A DNA stretch of 64,000 nucleotides from Winogradskyella pacifica. Its GTDB lineage: Bacteria > Bacteroidota > Bacteroidia > Flavobacteriales > Flavobacteriaceae. Under the pieces are notes generated by a model, which saw only the letters and a program-made list of their open reading frames with translations, had not been told where the DNA came from and did not search any database. This document shows positions 1 through 8,059 of this stretch, one piece after another. The translations under genes and the position numbers were made by a program. The stretch is from positions 310,001 through 374,000 of the forward strand of contig NZ_JABFDI010000002.1 in assembly GCF_013403915.1 (NCBI RefSeq). The letters run 5' to 3'. Every line of letters starts with the position of its first letter. Position 1 is the first letter of the stretch.

Positions 1-1
1 T

Positions 2-1531
2 TTTATAGATGAGCGCTTTAATCTGATAGAGCGTGAATTAGATTCTATTGAACTTGGTATTAAGGATTATAAGGAAAAGAATAATTTAATTACTTTAGAA
101 TCAGATGCAGAATTAGGAATTTCACAACGTACGCTGTCTGACGAGGAGTTGTTTGAAACTGAAAATCAATTAATCCTTTCAGATCTACTTAAGAAAACAT
201 TAGAGAAGCCTAATCCTAACTCAGAATTACTTCCGGCTAATATCGGGGTTAATAACTCTAGTATTAATGGCTTAGTCAATAATTATAATACCCTTGTTTT
301 AGAGCGTGATAATTTAATTGTCAGTGCTGGTGAAAACAACCCCAATGTTGTGCTCCTAAACAATAGACTACAAGATTTAAAATCAAATATATTTTCATCT
401 ATAGATTCTTACGGGAAACAATTGGAAGCCTCTAAAGCACAATTAACGCGTAAGAATAGGAAGTTTGCATCACAAGTCTATAGTTTACCAGGAAAAGAAA
501 AGAAAATAACGGATATCACGAGACAACGTGAGATAAAACAAACCTTGTATTTGTTTTTGCTTCAAAAACGTGAGGAAGCCGCGATTAACTTGGCAATTAC
601 CGAACCTTCAATTAAAGTTGTTGAATATGCCATATCTGGTGGTGGGCCAATATCACCGAACTCTAGAAGCACCTATTTAATGGCGTTCGTTTTGGGCTTA
701 ATAGTGCCATTTGGGGTTATCTATGCTTCCGCACTGTTAGATACTAAAATAAAAAGCCGTGAAGATGTTATACAATTGAATTCTAAAGTGCCAATTGTTG
801 GGGAGTTACCAAAAGTGAAATCGGAACAACTTATTTTTAGTAATCCCGAGGATAATTCTACCCAATCTGAAGCATTTAGAATATTAAGTTCTAACGTTAA
901 CTATATTCTGCCAGTAAAGAACGATAACAAGGGTAAGGTAATCTATTGTACATCCACGATTAAAGGGGAAGGAAAGACCTATGTGAGTTTAAACTTGTCT
1001 TTAGCGTTGTCTAGTATTAATAAAAAGGTATTATTGATAGGTGCGGATTTAAGAAACCCACAAATTCATACACATATTGATCAGGATAAACACAAACCAG
1101 GCTTATCCAATTATTTACATGATATTAACTACAATTGGAAAGATGCCTTAATTCGTGGTTTTGAAAAACATCCTAATCACCATATAATCCTTTCGGGAAG
1201 TATTCCTCCAAATCCAGCGCATCTACTGACAAATGGACGTTTTACAAAACTGATAGAAGAAGCAAAAGAAGAATACGATTATATTATTGTAGATACAGCT
1301 CCAACAATTTTGGTGACCGATACCATGTTAATCTCTCAATTAGCAGATGCAACTATTTATTTAACCCGTGCTAATTATACGGAGAAGAATCTTTTGAAAT
1401 TTTCTAAAGATCTTTCGGAGTCTGGTAAGTTAAAGAATATGGCTTATGTTATTAATAGTGTAGGTTTAGGGAATTCTTATGGCTACGGTTACAATTATGG
1501 TTACAATTACGGTTACGGTAGTAAGGAGTAG
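2..1531 (+). CDS. Polysaccharide biosynthesis tyrosine autokinase (BY-kinase, Wzc-like), 5' truncated by window edge
   Basis: The reading frame is open from base 2, so the N-terminus lies outside the window; 509 residues are visible. A first stretch rich in charged residues looks like the coiled periplasmic part of a Wzz/GumC-type chain-length protein. One membrane segment follows (about nt 655-735, beginning PNSRSTYLMAF), then a cytoplasmic kinase with Walker A (STIKGEGKT, about nt 950-980), Walker A' (VLLIGADLRNP) and Walker B (YDYIIVDTAP, about nt 1270-1300). The tail (nt 1480-1528) alternates Gly/Asn with Tyr, as expected for the autophosphorylated tyrosine cluster. In this family the enzyme controls length and export of capsule or exopolysaccharide at the inner membrane. 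No glycan genes are visible downstream, so the cluster presumably lies upstream. The TTG at nt 149 is internal and is not the start. Confidence 0.9.
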   Translation, partial: FIDERFNLIERELDSIELGIKDYKEKNNLITLESDAELGISQRTLSDEELFETENQLILSDLLKKTLEKPNPNSELLPANIGVNNSSINGLVNNYNTLVLERDNLIVSAGENNPNVVLLNNRLQDLKSNIFSSIDSYGKQLEASKAQLTRKNRKFASQVYSLPGKEKKITDITRQREIKQTLYLFLLQKREEAAINLAITEPSIKVVEYAISGGGPISPNSRSTYLMAFVLGLIVPFGVIYASALLDTKIKSREDVIQLNSKVPIVGELPKVKSEQLIFSNPEDNSTQSEAFRILSSNVNYILPVKNDNKGKVIYCTSTIKGEGKTYVSLNLSLALSSINKKVLLIGADLRNPQIHTHIDQDKHKPGLSNYLHDINYNWKDALIRGFEKHPNHHIILSGSIPPNPAHLLTNGRFTKLIEEAKEEYDYIIVDTAPTILVTDTMLISQLADATIYLTRANYTEKNLLKFSKDLSESGKLKNMAYVINSVGLGNSYGYGYNYGYNYGYGSKE

Positions 1532-1629
1532 TTTCTAAATACATTAGTCTATTTCACAGACGTGATATTTATCATACTTTATCAAGGCTTTATAATTTAC
1601 TTTTAGTAGTGAATTATAAAAACAAAGTC

Positions 1630-2049
1630 ATGAAAAATATCCAATCAGTTTCTACAATTATGTCAACCAAAATCATTACGCTAAAAAAAGATGATGATCT
1701 TGAAACGGCAGAACTTTTATTTAAAAGACATAAAATTCGGCATATTCCTGTAGTGAAGGATGAGGCTATTATAGGAATGTTAAGTTATACAGATTTGTTG
1801 CGGATTAGCTTTGCAGATGCCGTAGATGAAACCGAAACGGAGATTGAAACGTTAGTCTATAATATGTTTACAATCGAGCAGGTAATGGCTAAAAATGTGA
1901 TTACAGTGTCTTCAGATGCAAGTATAAAAGACGTTGCCTTGATTTTAGCTCAAAAAGAATTTCATGCGTTACCTGTAGTGGATGACGGCCGATTAGTTGG
2001 AATTGTAACAACTACAGATTTAATCAATTATTTATTAAAGCAATTATAA
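1630..2049 (+). CDS. CBS-domain pair protein
   Basis: A 139-residue protein made almost entirely of two CBS motifs (residues about 5-60 and 75-139). The first contains the typical end HIPVVKDEAIIGMLSYTDLL and the second ALPVVDDGRLVGIVTTTDLI. Stand-alone CBS pairs bind adenine nucleotides and usually act as small regulatory proteins; the ligand and partner cannot be told from the sequence. The frame is open from a GTG at 1609, but the ATG at 1630 starts directly with a normal CBS N-terminus and is preferred. It follows the tyrosine kinase by about 100 bases on the same strand, but nothing proves a functional link. A degenerate second copy of its last 14 codons lies downstream at 2322-2363. Confidence 0.85.
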   Translation: MKNIQSVSTIMSTKIITLKKDDDLETAELLFKRHKIRHIPVVKDEAIIGMLSYTDLLRISFADAVDETETEIETLVYNMFTIEQVMAKNVITVSSDASIKDVALILAQKEFHALPVVDDGRLVGIVTTTDLINYLLKQL

Positions 2050-2225
2050 ACTAATGAGTTGCGGTTCATTCCTTGAAGGGAATTGAGTATCTAAAAGTGT
2101 ATACTAGAAGTTACTTGTGTAGACGGATACAACAAAACAAAGTTTGAGAACTACGTTTAAAAGTACGAGTATAAGTTTTTTTGTAGGAAGCCTTTTTACA
2201 AAACCCTTATGATAGTGTATCCATA

Positions 2226-2313
2226 GATACTCCATAGATACTCCATAGATACTCCATAGATACTCCATAGATACTCCGTAGATACTCCATAGATAGTGTA
2301 TGGATAGTGTATG
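2226..2313. repeat. 11-bp tandem repeat, eight units
   Basis: Consecutive 11-bp units: GATACTCCATA four times (2226-2269), GATACTCCGTA (2270-2280), GATACTCCATA (2281-2291), then two variant units GATAGTGTATG (2292-2313) and a partial GATAATA. The array sits between the convergent CBS gene and rpe. The period is close to one turn of B-DNA. The minus-strand open frame through it (2104-2328) only reflects the repeat length and is probably not a gene. The remainder of the 2050-2483 gap holds a duplicated gene tail (2322-2363) and a hairpin (2397-2444). Confidence 0.9.
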
Positions 2314-2321
2314 GATAATAT

Positions 2322-2363
2322 ACATCAACAGATGTAATCAATTATGTATTAAAACATTTGTAA
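2322..2363 (+). pseudogene. Duplicated remnant of a CBS-gene 3' end
   Basis: Read in frame this segment gives TSTDVINYVLKHL and a stop. The real CBS gene ends TTTDLINYLLKQL and a stop at 2011-2049. The DNA is also closely similar (both contain CAGAT, TAATCAATTAT, TATTAAA in the same order). An in-frame stop lies just upstream at 2316-2318, so only 14 codons remain. It is best read as the leftover of a duplicated CBS gene or a duplicated gene end; no start or domain survives. Confidence 0.65.
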
Positions 2364-2396
2364 AAAAGAGCACTACAAAATTTAAAGTTGCCGATC

Positions 2397-2444
2397 TGAG
2401 CGCAATCTAAAAAATAGATGTCGAATGTATTGTGATTGCGCTCA
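2397..2444. terminator. Hairpin between convergent genes
   Basis: A perfect 11-bp inverted repeat, TGAGCGCAATC at 2397-2407 and GATTGCGCTCA at 2434-2444, with a 26-nt loop. It lies between the convergent CBS gene and rpe. There is no long T-run beside it, so a terminator role is inferred from position; a protein-binding site is the alternative. Confidence 0.4.
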
Positions 2445-2483
2445 ATTGGGTATTTTAGTTATGCTATTCGGATCACTTCTCTC

Positions 2484-3146
2484 TTAAGAGTTAGCTAAAT
2501 CCTTTAAGGCTTTAATAGTCGCTGTAGGGTTATCACTTTTAAAAACGTGGCTGCCTGCAACAAAAGTATCAGCACCAGCTTCCACTAGCTTTTTGATATT
2601 TTTATCAGTAACACCTCCATCGATTTCAATACGTGTATCTAAACCTTGGTCATCTATCATTTTTCGAAGATTTTTAACACGCTTATAAGTAATGTCTTCA
2701 AACTTTTGACCACCAAACCCAGGGTTTATAGACATCAATAAAACCATAAAACATTCTGGTAAAATGTCTTCTAAAACAGTTAGAGGTGTGGTTATATTAA
2801 GAACAATTCCAGCTTTACAACCAGCATCTTTAATTTGCCTTAATGTTCTATGCAAATGAACGGTAGATTCATAATGTACAGTGATAATATCTGCTCCAAC
2901 TTTCGCGAATTCTTCAATATAACGTTCTGGTTTTTCAATCATCAAGTGAACGTCTAATGGTTTAGTTGCATGCTTTTTTATAGCAGCAATTACTGGCATT
3001 CCATAAGAAATGTTTGGTACAAAGTGACCATCCATTACATCGATATGAAACCAATCGGCATCACTATTATTAACCATTTCAGTATCACGTTGCAAGTTGC
3101 CAAAATCGGCTGCTAACATTGAGGGGGCAATTAATTTTGAAGTCAT
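2484..3146 (-). CDS. rpe: Ribulose-phosphate 3-epimerase
   Basis: A 220-residue TIM-barrel enzyme that interconverts ribulose 5-phosphate and xylulose 5-phosphate in the pentose phosphate pathway (cytoplasm). Visible family signatures are SMLAADFGNL near the N-terminus, the metal-binding HIDVMDGHFVPN, DVHLM, the phosphate-binding NPGFGGQKF, and IDGGV with GADTFVAGS near the end. The length is normal for the family. A TAnnTTTG motif lies 25 bases upstream of the ATG, and the terminator of the upstream sigma factor gene stands in between, so rpe is probably transcribed on its own. Confidence 0.95.
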   Translation of the reverse strand: MTSKLIAPSMLAADFGNLQRDTEMVNNSDADWFHIDVMDGHFVPNISYGMPVIAAIKKHATKPLDVHLMIEKPERYIEEFAKVGADIITVHYESTVHLHRTLRQIKDAGCKAGIVLNITTPLTVLEDILPECFMVLLMSINPGFGGQKFEDITYKRVKNLRKMIDDQGLDTRIEIDGGVTDKNIKKLVEAGADTFVAGSHVFKSDNPTATIKALKDLANS

Positions 3147-3171
3147 TAAATGAGGTTCTATTAGGTTTATG

Positions 3172-3179
3172 CAAAGGTA
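3172..3179 (-). promoter_or_regulatory. Promoter -7 element of rpe
   Basis: On the minus strand TACCTTTG matches the Bacteroidota -7 consensus TAnnTTTG and is followed by CA, as in several other promoters of this window. It lies 25 bases before the rpe ATG. No well-spaced TTG element was found. Confidence 0.55.
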
Positions 3180-3240
3180 ATTAAAATGTGAGGATTAATT
3201 TGGTCAATTTTAATTAGAAACCGAAAGATATTAAAAAAGT

Positions 3241-3267
3241 GAACCCACGGTAATCAGCCGTGGGTTC
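3241..3267 (-). terminator. Rho-independent terminator after the sigma factor gene
   Basis: Perfect 10-bp stem GAACCCACGG / CCGTGGGTTC with a 7-nt loop. On the minus strand it is followed by ACTTTTTT, so it ends leftward transcription coming from the sigma gene. A second small hairpin (AACAGTTA at 3287-3294, TAACTGTT at 3301-3308) lies just before it. Confidence 0.8.
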
Positions 3268-3443
3268 TTTCATCAATCAAAAAACGAACAGTTATGTTTG
3301 TAACTGTTGTTACCTTTATTAGGTTGGTCGTTAAAGATACGAAATCCTAACCTAAATGTGTCTTTATATGTTACTTCAGTATAGGCTATGACCAAAGAAT
3401 TTGCTTAAATGCTTCGTTGTTTGGTAATTGAGCGCAGTCTGAA

Positions 3444-4307
3444 TTAACCTAAATATGTTTTTAATATTTTACTTCTAGATGTGTGCTTTAAACGTCTAAT
3501 AGCTTTTTCTTTAATTTGTCTTACACGCTCACGAGTTAATTCGAAAGTTTCTCCAATCTCTTCTAAAGTCATTGGGTGCTGATTACCCAACCCAAAATAC
3601 AAACGTACAACATCAGCTTCACGAGGTGTTAATGTTTCTAAAGCACGTTCAATTTCAGTTCGTAAAGATTCATGTAATAAATCTCTATCCGGATTTGGGG
3701 ATTCTCCACTTCGTAATACATCATATAAGTTAGAATCCTCACCTTCTACTAAAGGAGCATCCATACTGACGTGACGACCAGAATTTTTCATAGACTCCTT
3801 AACATCGTTAATAGTCATGTCTAATTCTTTAGCGATTTCTTCCGCAGAAGGTGGACGCTCATGGCTTTGCTCTAAAAAGGCAAAAGTCTTATTAATTTTA
3901 TTAATAGAACCAATCTTGTTTAACGGTAAACGTACAATACGCGACTGTTCCGCTAATGCTTGTAATATAGATTGTCTAATCCACCAAACAGCATAAGAAA
4001 TGAATTTAAAACCACGTGTTTCATCAAAACGTTGCGCTGCTTTTATTAAACCCAAATTTCCTTCATTTATTAAATCTGGTAATGTTAATCCTTGATTTTG
4101 ATATTGCTTTGCAACAGAAACCACAAAACGTAAGTTAGCTTTAGTTAATTTTTCTAAAGCGAGTTGATCTCCAGCTTTAATACGTTGAGCTAATTCTACC
4201 TCTTCGTCTGCTGTAATAAGATCTACTTTACCAATTTCTTGTAAATATTTATCTAATGATGCGGTTTCCCTATTGGTAACCTGCTTGGTAATTTTAAGTT
4301 GTCTCAT
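3444..4307 (-). CDS. rpoD: Primary RNA polymerase sigma factor (RpoD/SigA family, short Bacteroidota form)
   Basis: A 287-residue sigma-70 protein with region 1.2 ([20 protein letters not shown]), region 2 ([18 protein letters not shown], then the -10-reading helix with [10 protein letters not shown]), region 3 and a complete region 4 ([36 protein letters not shown]). Region 1.1 is absent, which is usual for the roughly 290-residue housekeeping sigma of this phylum. It directs RNA polymerase to most promoters; many TAnnTTTG sites listed here would be its targets. The gene ends at a strong hairpin (3241-3267). A perfect CAACACGTGTTG palindrome lies 30 bases upstream of the ATG. Confidence 0.93.
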   Translation of the reverse strand: MRQLKITKQVTNRETASLDKYLQEIGKVDLITADEEVELAQRIKAGDQLALEKLTKANLRFVVSVAKQYQNQGLTLPDLINEGNLGLIKAAQRFDETRGFKFISYAVWWIRQSILQALAEQSRIVRLPLNKIGSINKINKTFAFLEQSHERPPSAEEIAKELDMTINDVKESMKNSGRHVSMDAPLVEGEDSNLYDVLRSGESPNPDRDLLHESLRTEIERALETLTPREADVVRLYFGLGNQHPMTLEEIGETFELTRERVRQIKEKAIRRLKHTSRSKILKTYLG

Positions 4308-4336
4308 TTAATTTTAAGATTTGTGTAATTTAAACA

Positions 4337-4348
4337 CAACACGTGTTG
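4337..4348. promoter_or_regulatory. 12-bp palindrome upstream of the sigma factor gene
   Basis: CAACACGTGTTG is a perfect palindrome 30-41 bases before the sigma gene start codon, in a short stretch without an exact TAnnTTTG motif. It could be an operator for a dimeric regulator or a small hairpin in the leader. The role is inferred from position only. Confidence 0.3.
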
Positions 4349-4402
4349 CTTTTATTATACGTAAGAAAGCAATAAAATGTTACACAATAATAAAAAAAAC
4401 TT

Positions 4403-4777
4403 TTAAATTTTTACCAGTTTTACGGTATCAAGATTAATCGCATCTACAGTTTCATTGGTGAATTTATAATGTCCTTTCATTGTTATGAGTCTAAATCGAT
4501 AGGATTTAATTTTACTTAAGGTATTTAAAAATAACCATTTTGATTTTAATAATCGGGGCTTTTCAGATTTTAAACTGAGATCAAAAATATGTTTACGTCC
4601 CTCTTTCTCTGCAACAATGTCTGGAGTAACATCGATATCACTCCCTTTTTTGTGATAAGATTTAGGCGTTTCATAGCCTTCTAAATCGGCCTTGATATTA
4701 GAGTAACCTAAATTTTCAAGATAAGATATTGATGTACTTAATTCTTCCGCGTATTTAATTTTGTCTTGTGTAATCAT
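4403..4777 (-). CDS. Small conserved-looking protein, possible PD-(D/E)xK nuclease-like fold
   Basis: A 124-residue protein without a signal peptide or membrane segment; I do not recognise a named family. The middle reads GSDIDVTPDIVAEKEGRK and then HIFDLSLKSEK. A PD followed about 15 residues later by a hydrophobic strand with an acidic residue and Lys resembles the core of PD-(D/E)xK nucleases, though Asp replaces the more usual Glu. That is a weak fold inference. The frame opens at a TTG (4783), but the ATG at 4777 is the better start. It is upstream of the sigma factor on the same strand, separated by about 95 bases. Confidence 0.6.
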   Translation of the reverse strand: MITQDKIKYAEELSTSISYLENLGYSNIKADLEGYETPKSYHKKGSDIDVTPDIVAEKEGRKHIFDLSLKSEKPRLLKSKWLFLNTLSKIKSYRFRLITMKGHYKFTNETVDAINLDTVKLVKI

Positions 4778-4865
4778 AACCAATAGTATAAGGTTTTTTT
4801 ATGTAAAATCCTAATTATTAGGCGTAAAACTTAGAATGAGCGCTTGTTTTAGGTATGTTCAATTT

Positions 4866-6065
4866 CTAAATTCTAACCTGTCCATCTCCGTAAACATAAT
4901 ATTTATTTGTTACTAATTGGTTTAAACCTAAAGGGCCACGGTGGTGTAATTTATCTGTACTAATGGCTAATTCAGCACCAACTCCCATTTGGCCTCCATC
5001 GGTAAATCGTGTTGAAGCATTATGATATACCGCAGCACTATCTACATTGTGCATAAAGGTCATCGCTTCTGTCTTGTCTTCTGTGATAATTGAGGCGGAG
5101 TGTTTCCCAGAATACGTGTTAATCATTTCAATGGCGTCATCTAAAGAGTCTACTTCTCCAATAAGTAATTTTAAAGCTAAAAACTCTTCATGCCATATAT
5201 CTAGATTGGAAACGGTTTCTTTTTCAGATAAAATATGAGATACTTTTTTATCCACTATAATTTCAACCTTATGCTGTTCTAATTTTTCTTGAAGCATTTT
5301 TAGTTTGATTTCATATTGTGGTAGGTTCTTATTAACTAGAACTTTGTCTAAAGCATTACATCCAGAGATTTTATCTGTTTTTGCATTGATGATAACGTTC
5401 ACCGCTTTACTCCAATCAGCATGTTCAGAGACATATAAAAAGTTATTACCTCGTCCGCTTATTAAGACAGCACAGGTAGCATTTGTTTTTACAAAATTGA
5501 TTAAACGTTCGCCACCACGAGGTACAATTAAATCTAATGGTTCTGTAGGGTTCTTAAGAAAGGCTTGGGTTTCCTCACGTTTTAAATGTAAAAGTTTAAT
5601 CCAATCTTTAGATAATCCGTTTTCTTCTAAGGCTTCATGCCAGCACTTTTCTAAAATAAGGTTACTATTTAAGGCTTCTTTTCCTCCTTTAAGTAATATT
5701 TTATTATTCGCTTTAAATGCTAAAACAGCCGCCTCGATAGTAACATCTGGTCGTGATTCATAAATAATTAGAATAGTACCGAAAGGTGCTGTGGTATTAA
5801 CAATGTTTAAATTGTTTTTTAAGGTTCTGTTCGTTATTTCTTTTCCAACAGGATCGTCTTGAAGCATCACAGCTTCTACAGCAGCAATCATTTCATCTAC
5901 CTTTTTATTGTTCACAATTAAACGATCGTATAACGCTTGGTCTTCTTTTTCAAAAGCATTCAAATCTTTTTTATTCGCTTCGATAATAGAGGTTCGTTCA
6001 CGCTCTAAAATCTGAAGCATTGATTTTAAGACTTTATTTTTTATGTCTGTATTTAAAAGTTTCAT
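4866..6065 (-). CDS. proA: Glutamate-5-semialdehyde dehydrogenase (gamma-glutamyl phosphate reductase)
   Basis: A 399-residue aldehyde-dehydrogenase-fold enzyme; second step of proline synthesis, reducing gamma-glutamyl phosphate with NADPH. Seen in order: the nucleotide-binding part with APFGTILIIYESRPDVTIEA, the PRGGERLI loop, the catalytic region KISGCNALDKVLV with the active-site Cys, and the C-terminal GAELAISTDKLHHRGP signature. Length is normal. It is the third gene of a proC-proB-proA operon, 103 bases after proB. No clear terminator follows it. Confidence 0.95.
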   Translation of the reverse strand: MKLLNTDIKNKVLKSMLQILERERTSIIEANKKDLNAFEKEDQALYDRLIVNNKKVDEMIAAVEAVMLQDDPVGKEITNRTLKNNLNIVNTTAPFGTILIIYESRPDVTIEAAVLAFKANNKILLKGGKEALNSNLILEKCWHEALEENGLSKDWIKLLHLKREETQAFLKNPTEPLDLIVPRGGERLINFVKTNATCAVLISGRGNNFLYVSEHADWSKAVNVIINAKTDKISGCNALDKVLVNKNLPQYEIKLKMLQEKLEQHKVEIIVDKKVSHILSEKETVSNLDIWHEEFLALKLLIGEVDSLDDAIEMINTYSGKHSASIITEDKTEAMTFMHNVDSAAVYHNASTRFTDGGQMGVGAELAISTDKLHHRGPLGLNQLVTNKYYVYGDGQVRI

Positions 6066-6168
6066 GTGTTTTAATTTTATAAACTATCGCATGCCATCAG
6101 CTATTAGTCAACTATAAAGATGATAAAGCGTTTAGCATGCTTGTTTTAGTTAGTACTATTGAATTTAT

Positions 6169-6948
6169 TTAGGCACAAATAAACTTAGTCCCCACTTCTT
6201 TATTATTAATGATATCCACAATTACATTTGCTTTCTTACCATTAGCGATATACGTAGGAATATTTTTATTGGCTGTGCCTTTCGCAATTTTTAGTTTTGA
6301 AGCCATACCACCTCGACCTTCTCCTTCTTTTTTATTTGAATCTTGAACATATTTTTCAACATTCTGATTGGTGATTACCGTATTCAGAATCCTTGAATCA
6401 TCATCGTCCGGGTTACCATCATAAAGGCCGTCTGTATCCGATAGAATGATTAATCGATCAGCATCAATAAGTTCTGCTACCAAACTTGCTAACTCATCAT
6501 TGTCAGAAAACATAGACATCGTAAGCGATACAGCATCATCTTCATTAGCGATCGGAATGACACCTTCAGCTAGTAAACCTTCATAACAATTAATCATGTT
6601 TTCGCGGTGTTTACCGATATCAAAATCGCGTTTTGTTGCTAATACTTGTGCACATCGCATGCCATAGTCGTGAAAAAGACTATAATAGTGTCTCATCATT
6701 CGTGGCTGACCTACTGCAGAATAGACTTGTCGTCTTATGGATTTGTCTTTAATGTTAGTTTCACCTAAAATTTCCATGCCTGCCATCGCAGAACCCGATG
6801 AAACCAAGATAACCATAATGTTTTCTTCATATAGGACAGCAATTTGTCTTACCAATTCTCGAAGAACTGGACCTAAAATTCTATTATCTTTATTTGTTAA
6901 TACGTTGGTACCTACTTTTACGACCACACGTTTTATCTCTTTATCCAT
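6169..6948 (-). CDS. proB: Glutamate 5-kinase, PUA-less form
   Basis: A 259-residue amino-acid-kinase-fold protein; it phosphorylates glutamate to gamma-glutamyl phosphate, the first and usually proline-inhibited step. Signatures are VVKVGTNVLTN at the start, ILVSSGSAMAGMEILG, the ATP-site stretch LIILSDTDGLYDGNPDDD, and GRGGMASKLKIA. The E. coli enzyme has 367 residues; the missing part corresponds to the C-terminal PUA domain, so this is the short form known in several phyla. It starts 7 bases after the proC stop codon, so the two are very likely co-transcribed. Confidence 0.94.
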   Translation of the reverse strand: MDKEIKRVVVKVGTNVLTNKDNRILGPVLRELVRQIAVLYEENIMVILVSSGSAMAGMEILGETNIKDKSIRRQVYSAVGQPRMMRHYYSLFHDYGMRCAQVLATKRDFDIGKHRENMINCYEGLLAEGVIPIANEDDAVSLTMSMFSDNDELASLVAELIDADRLIILSDTDGLYDGNPDDDDSRILNTVITNQNVEKYVQDSNKKEGEGRGGMASKLKIAKGTANKNIPTYIANGKKANVIVDIINNKEVGTKFICA

Positions 6949-6955
6949 AAATTTT

Positions 6956-7762
6956 TTATTTCTCTTTACCTAATTCAACCGCACGATCAAAAGCCGCATA
7001 TGCAGCATCTTCAATGAGTTGTTTTACATTGTTATCATCCATAGAATCAATTGCAGCTTGGGTTGTGCCTCCTTTTGATGCCACTTTTTCTATCCAAGAT
7101 TTTGGTGATATACTATTTTGATTGAAGAGTTCTATAGCTCCTTCAAATGTGCTGCTTACCAAAATTTTAGAATCATAATCTGAGAAGCCCATTTTCTGTG
7201 CCGCTTCTAACATAGATTGCATAAAATAAAATACGTAAGCAGGTCCACTTCCAGAAATCCCTGTGGAAGCATCAATGAATTTTTCTGTATTGACATGTAT
7301 TGATGTTCCTGTGGTATCTAAAAGATTTCTTACCATTAACATTTCTACTTTAGAAACGTCGCTAGACTCTGTGTAGGATGTAACGCCTTTACCAACTTGT
7401 GCTGGTAAATTAGGCATTGTTCTAATTACTTTTTTTGCATTCAATTTTTGTTGAATAGTATCTATAGTAACACCTGCCATTAGAGATACAAAAATTTGAC
7501 TGTCGTTAATCATTAATTTCATCTCTTCAAATAAACCGTCACTATGGTAAGGCTTAACTGCTATAAATACAATATCTGCTTTCGGTAAGCAATCTTCTAA
7601 ATTATCAAAAACATTAAACCTTAAATCTTTACTGAGGCTTTCTATTTTTTTTGGATCAGTATCATAAATTCTTAAGTTGTGCTTACTAAGGAGTGGTGAT
7701 TCTGCCATACCTTCTGCATATGTTAAACCCATGTTTCCCGCTCCAATTACTAATACTCTCAT
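6956..7762 (-). CDS. proC: Pyrroline-5-carboxylate reductase
   Basis: A 268-residue NAD(P)H-dependent enzyme for the last step of proline synthesis. The N-terminus has the Rossmann motif VIGAGNMGLTYAEGM, followed by VFIAVKP, and the C-terminal dimerisation/substrate domain shows the ProC signature SGSGPAYVFYFMQSM and KGGTTQAA. It is the first gene of proCBA; having all three enzymes in one operon gives a complete route from glutamate. The long leader (no exact TAnnTTTG found) contains a possible stem-loop at 7789-7829. Confidence 0.95.
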   Translation of the reverse strand: MRVLVIGAGNMGLTYAEGMAESPLLSKHNLRIYDTDPKKIESLSKDLRFNVFDNLEDCLPKADIVFIAVKPYHSDGLFEEMKLMINDSQIFVSLMAGVTIDTIQQKLNAKKVIRTMPNLPAQVGKGVTSYTESSDVSKVEMLMVRNLLDTTGTSIHVNTEKFIDASTGISGSGPAYVFYFMQSMLEAAQKMGFSDYDSKILVSSTFEGAIELFNQNSISPKSWIEKVASKGGTTQAAIDSMDDNNVKQLIEDAAYAAFDRAVELGKEK

Positions 7763-7788
7763 AATTTGTTTTTATTTTAACTAACCTT

Positions 7789-7829
7789 ACTGTCAGTTGC
7801 TTTAATAGCCGCAATTACTATGCGACAGT
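7789..7829 (-). promoter_or_regulatory. Possible stem-loop in the proC leader
   Basis: ACTGTC (7789-7794) and GACAGT (7824-7829) are complementary, and AGTTGC/GCAATT inside them pair with one G-T. The element lies 27-67 bases upstream of the proCBA start. It could be a leader structure or an operator; no riboswitch class is recognised. Confidence 0.25.
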
Positions 7830-8001
7830 GCCAAAATGAAATTATGATTTAAAGAATTTTGATATCCTAAGGTTTTTGTGTGATATGTTATGGTATTGAA
7901 AATTTTTAGGACCATTGTTTCCGAAATTGAAATTTGCTAAAAATTTGGCAACTTATATTTATGACAGGTTGTCGGTGACAAAATGGAAATTTAGAATGAA
8001 A

Positions 8002-8031
8002 AAGCCTACAAAAATATAATTTTGTAGGCTT
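8002..8031 (-). terminator. Terminator of the glycosyltransferase gene
   Basis: Perfect 12-bp stem AAGCCTACAAAA / TTTTGTAGGCTT with a 6-nt loop, 29 bases past the stop codon; the minus strand continues with a T-run (CTTTTT). The rest of the 297-base gap to proC shows no other gene. Confidence 0.8.
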
Positions 8032-8059
8032 CTAGTTCGTATACTTGAAAATGTGGTAT

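Noticed and set aside
2226..2313. Possible CRISPR array
   Set aside because: Units are 11 bp and directly adjacent with no spacers, and there are no cas genes.
2104..2328. 74-residue minus-strand ORF with repeated YLWSIYGVSME units
   Set aside because: It is produced by the 11-bp tandem repeat (11 bases read three times gives 11 codons without stops); no promoter, and composition is unlike a protein.
5305..5763. 152-residue plus-strand ORF opposite proA
   Set aside because: It is antisense to a well-conserved enzyme gene and looks like a frame shadow.
6169..6948. proB as a truncated pseudogene because it is about 110 residues shorter than the E. coli enzyme
   Set aside because: The missing part is exactly the PUA domain, the kinase domain is complete, and the gene is tightly packed in an intact operon.
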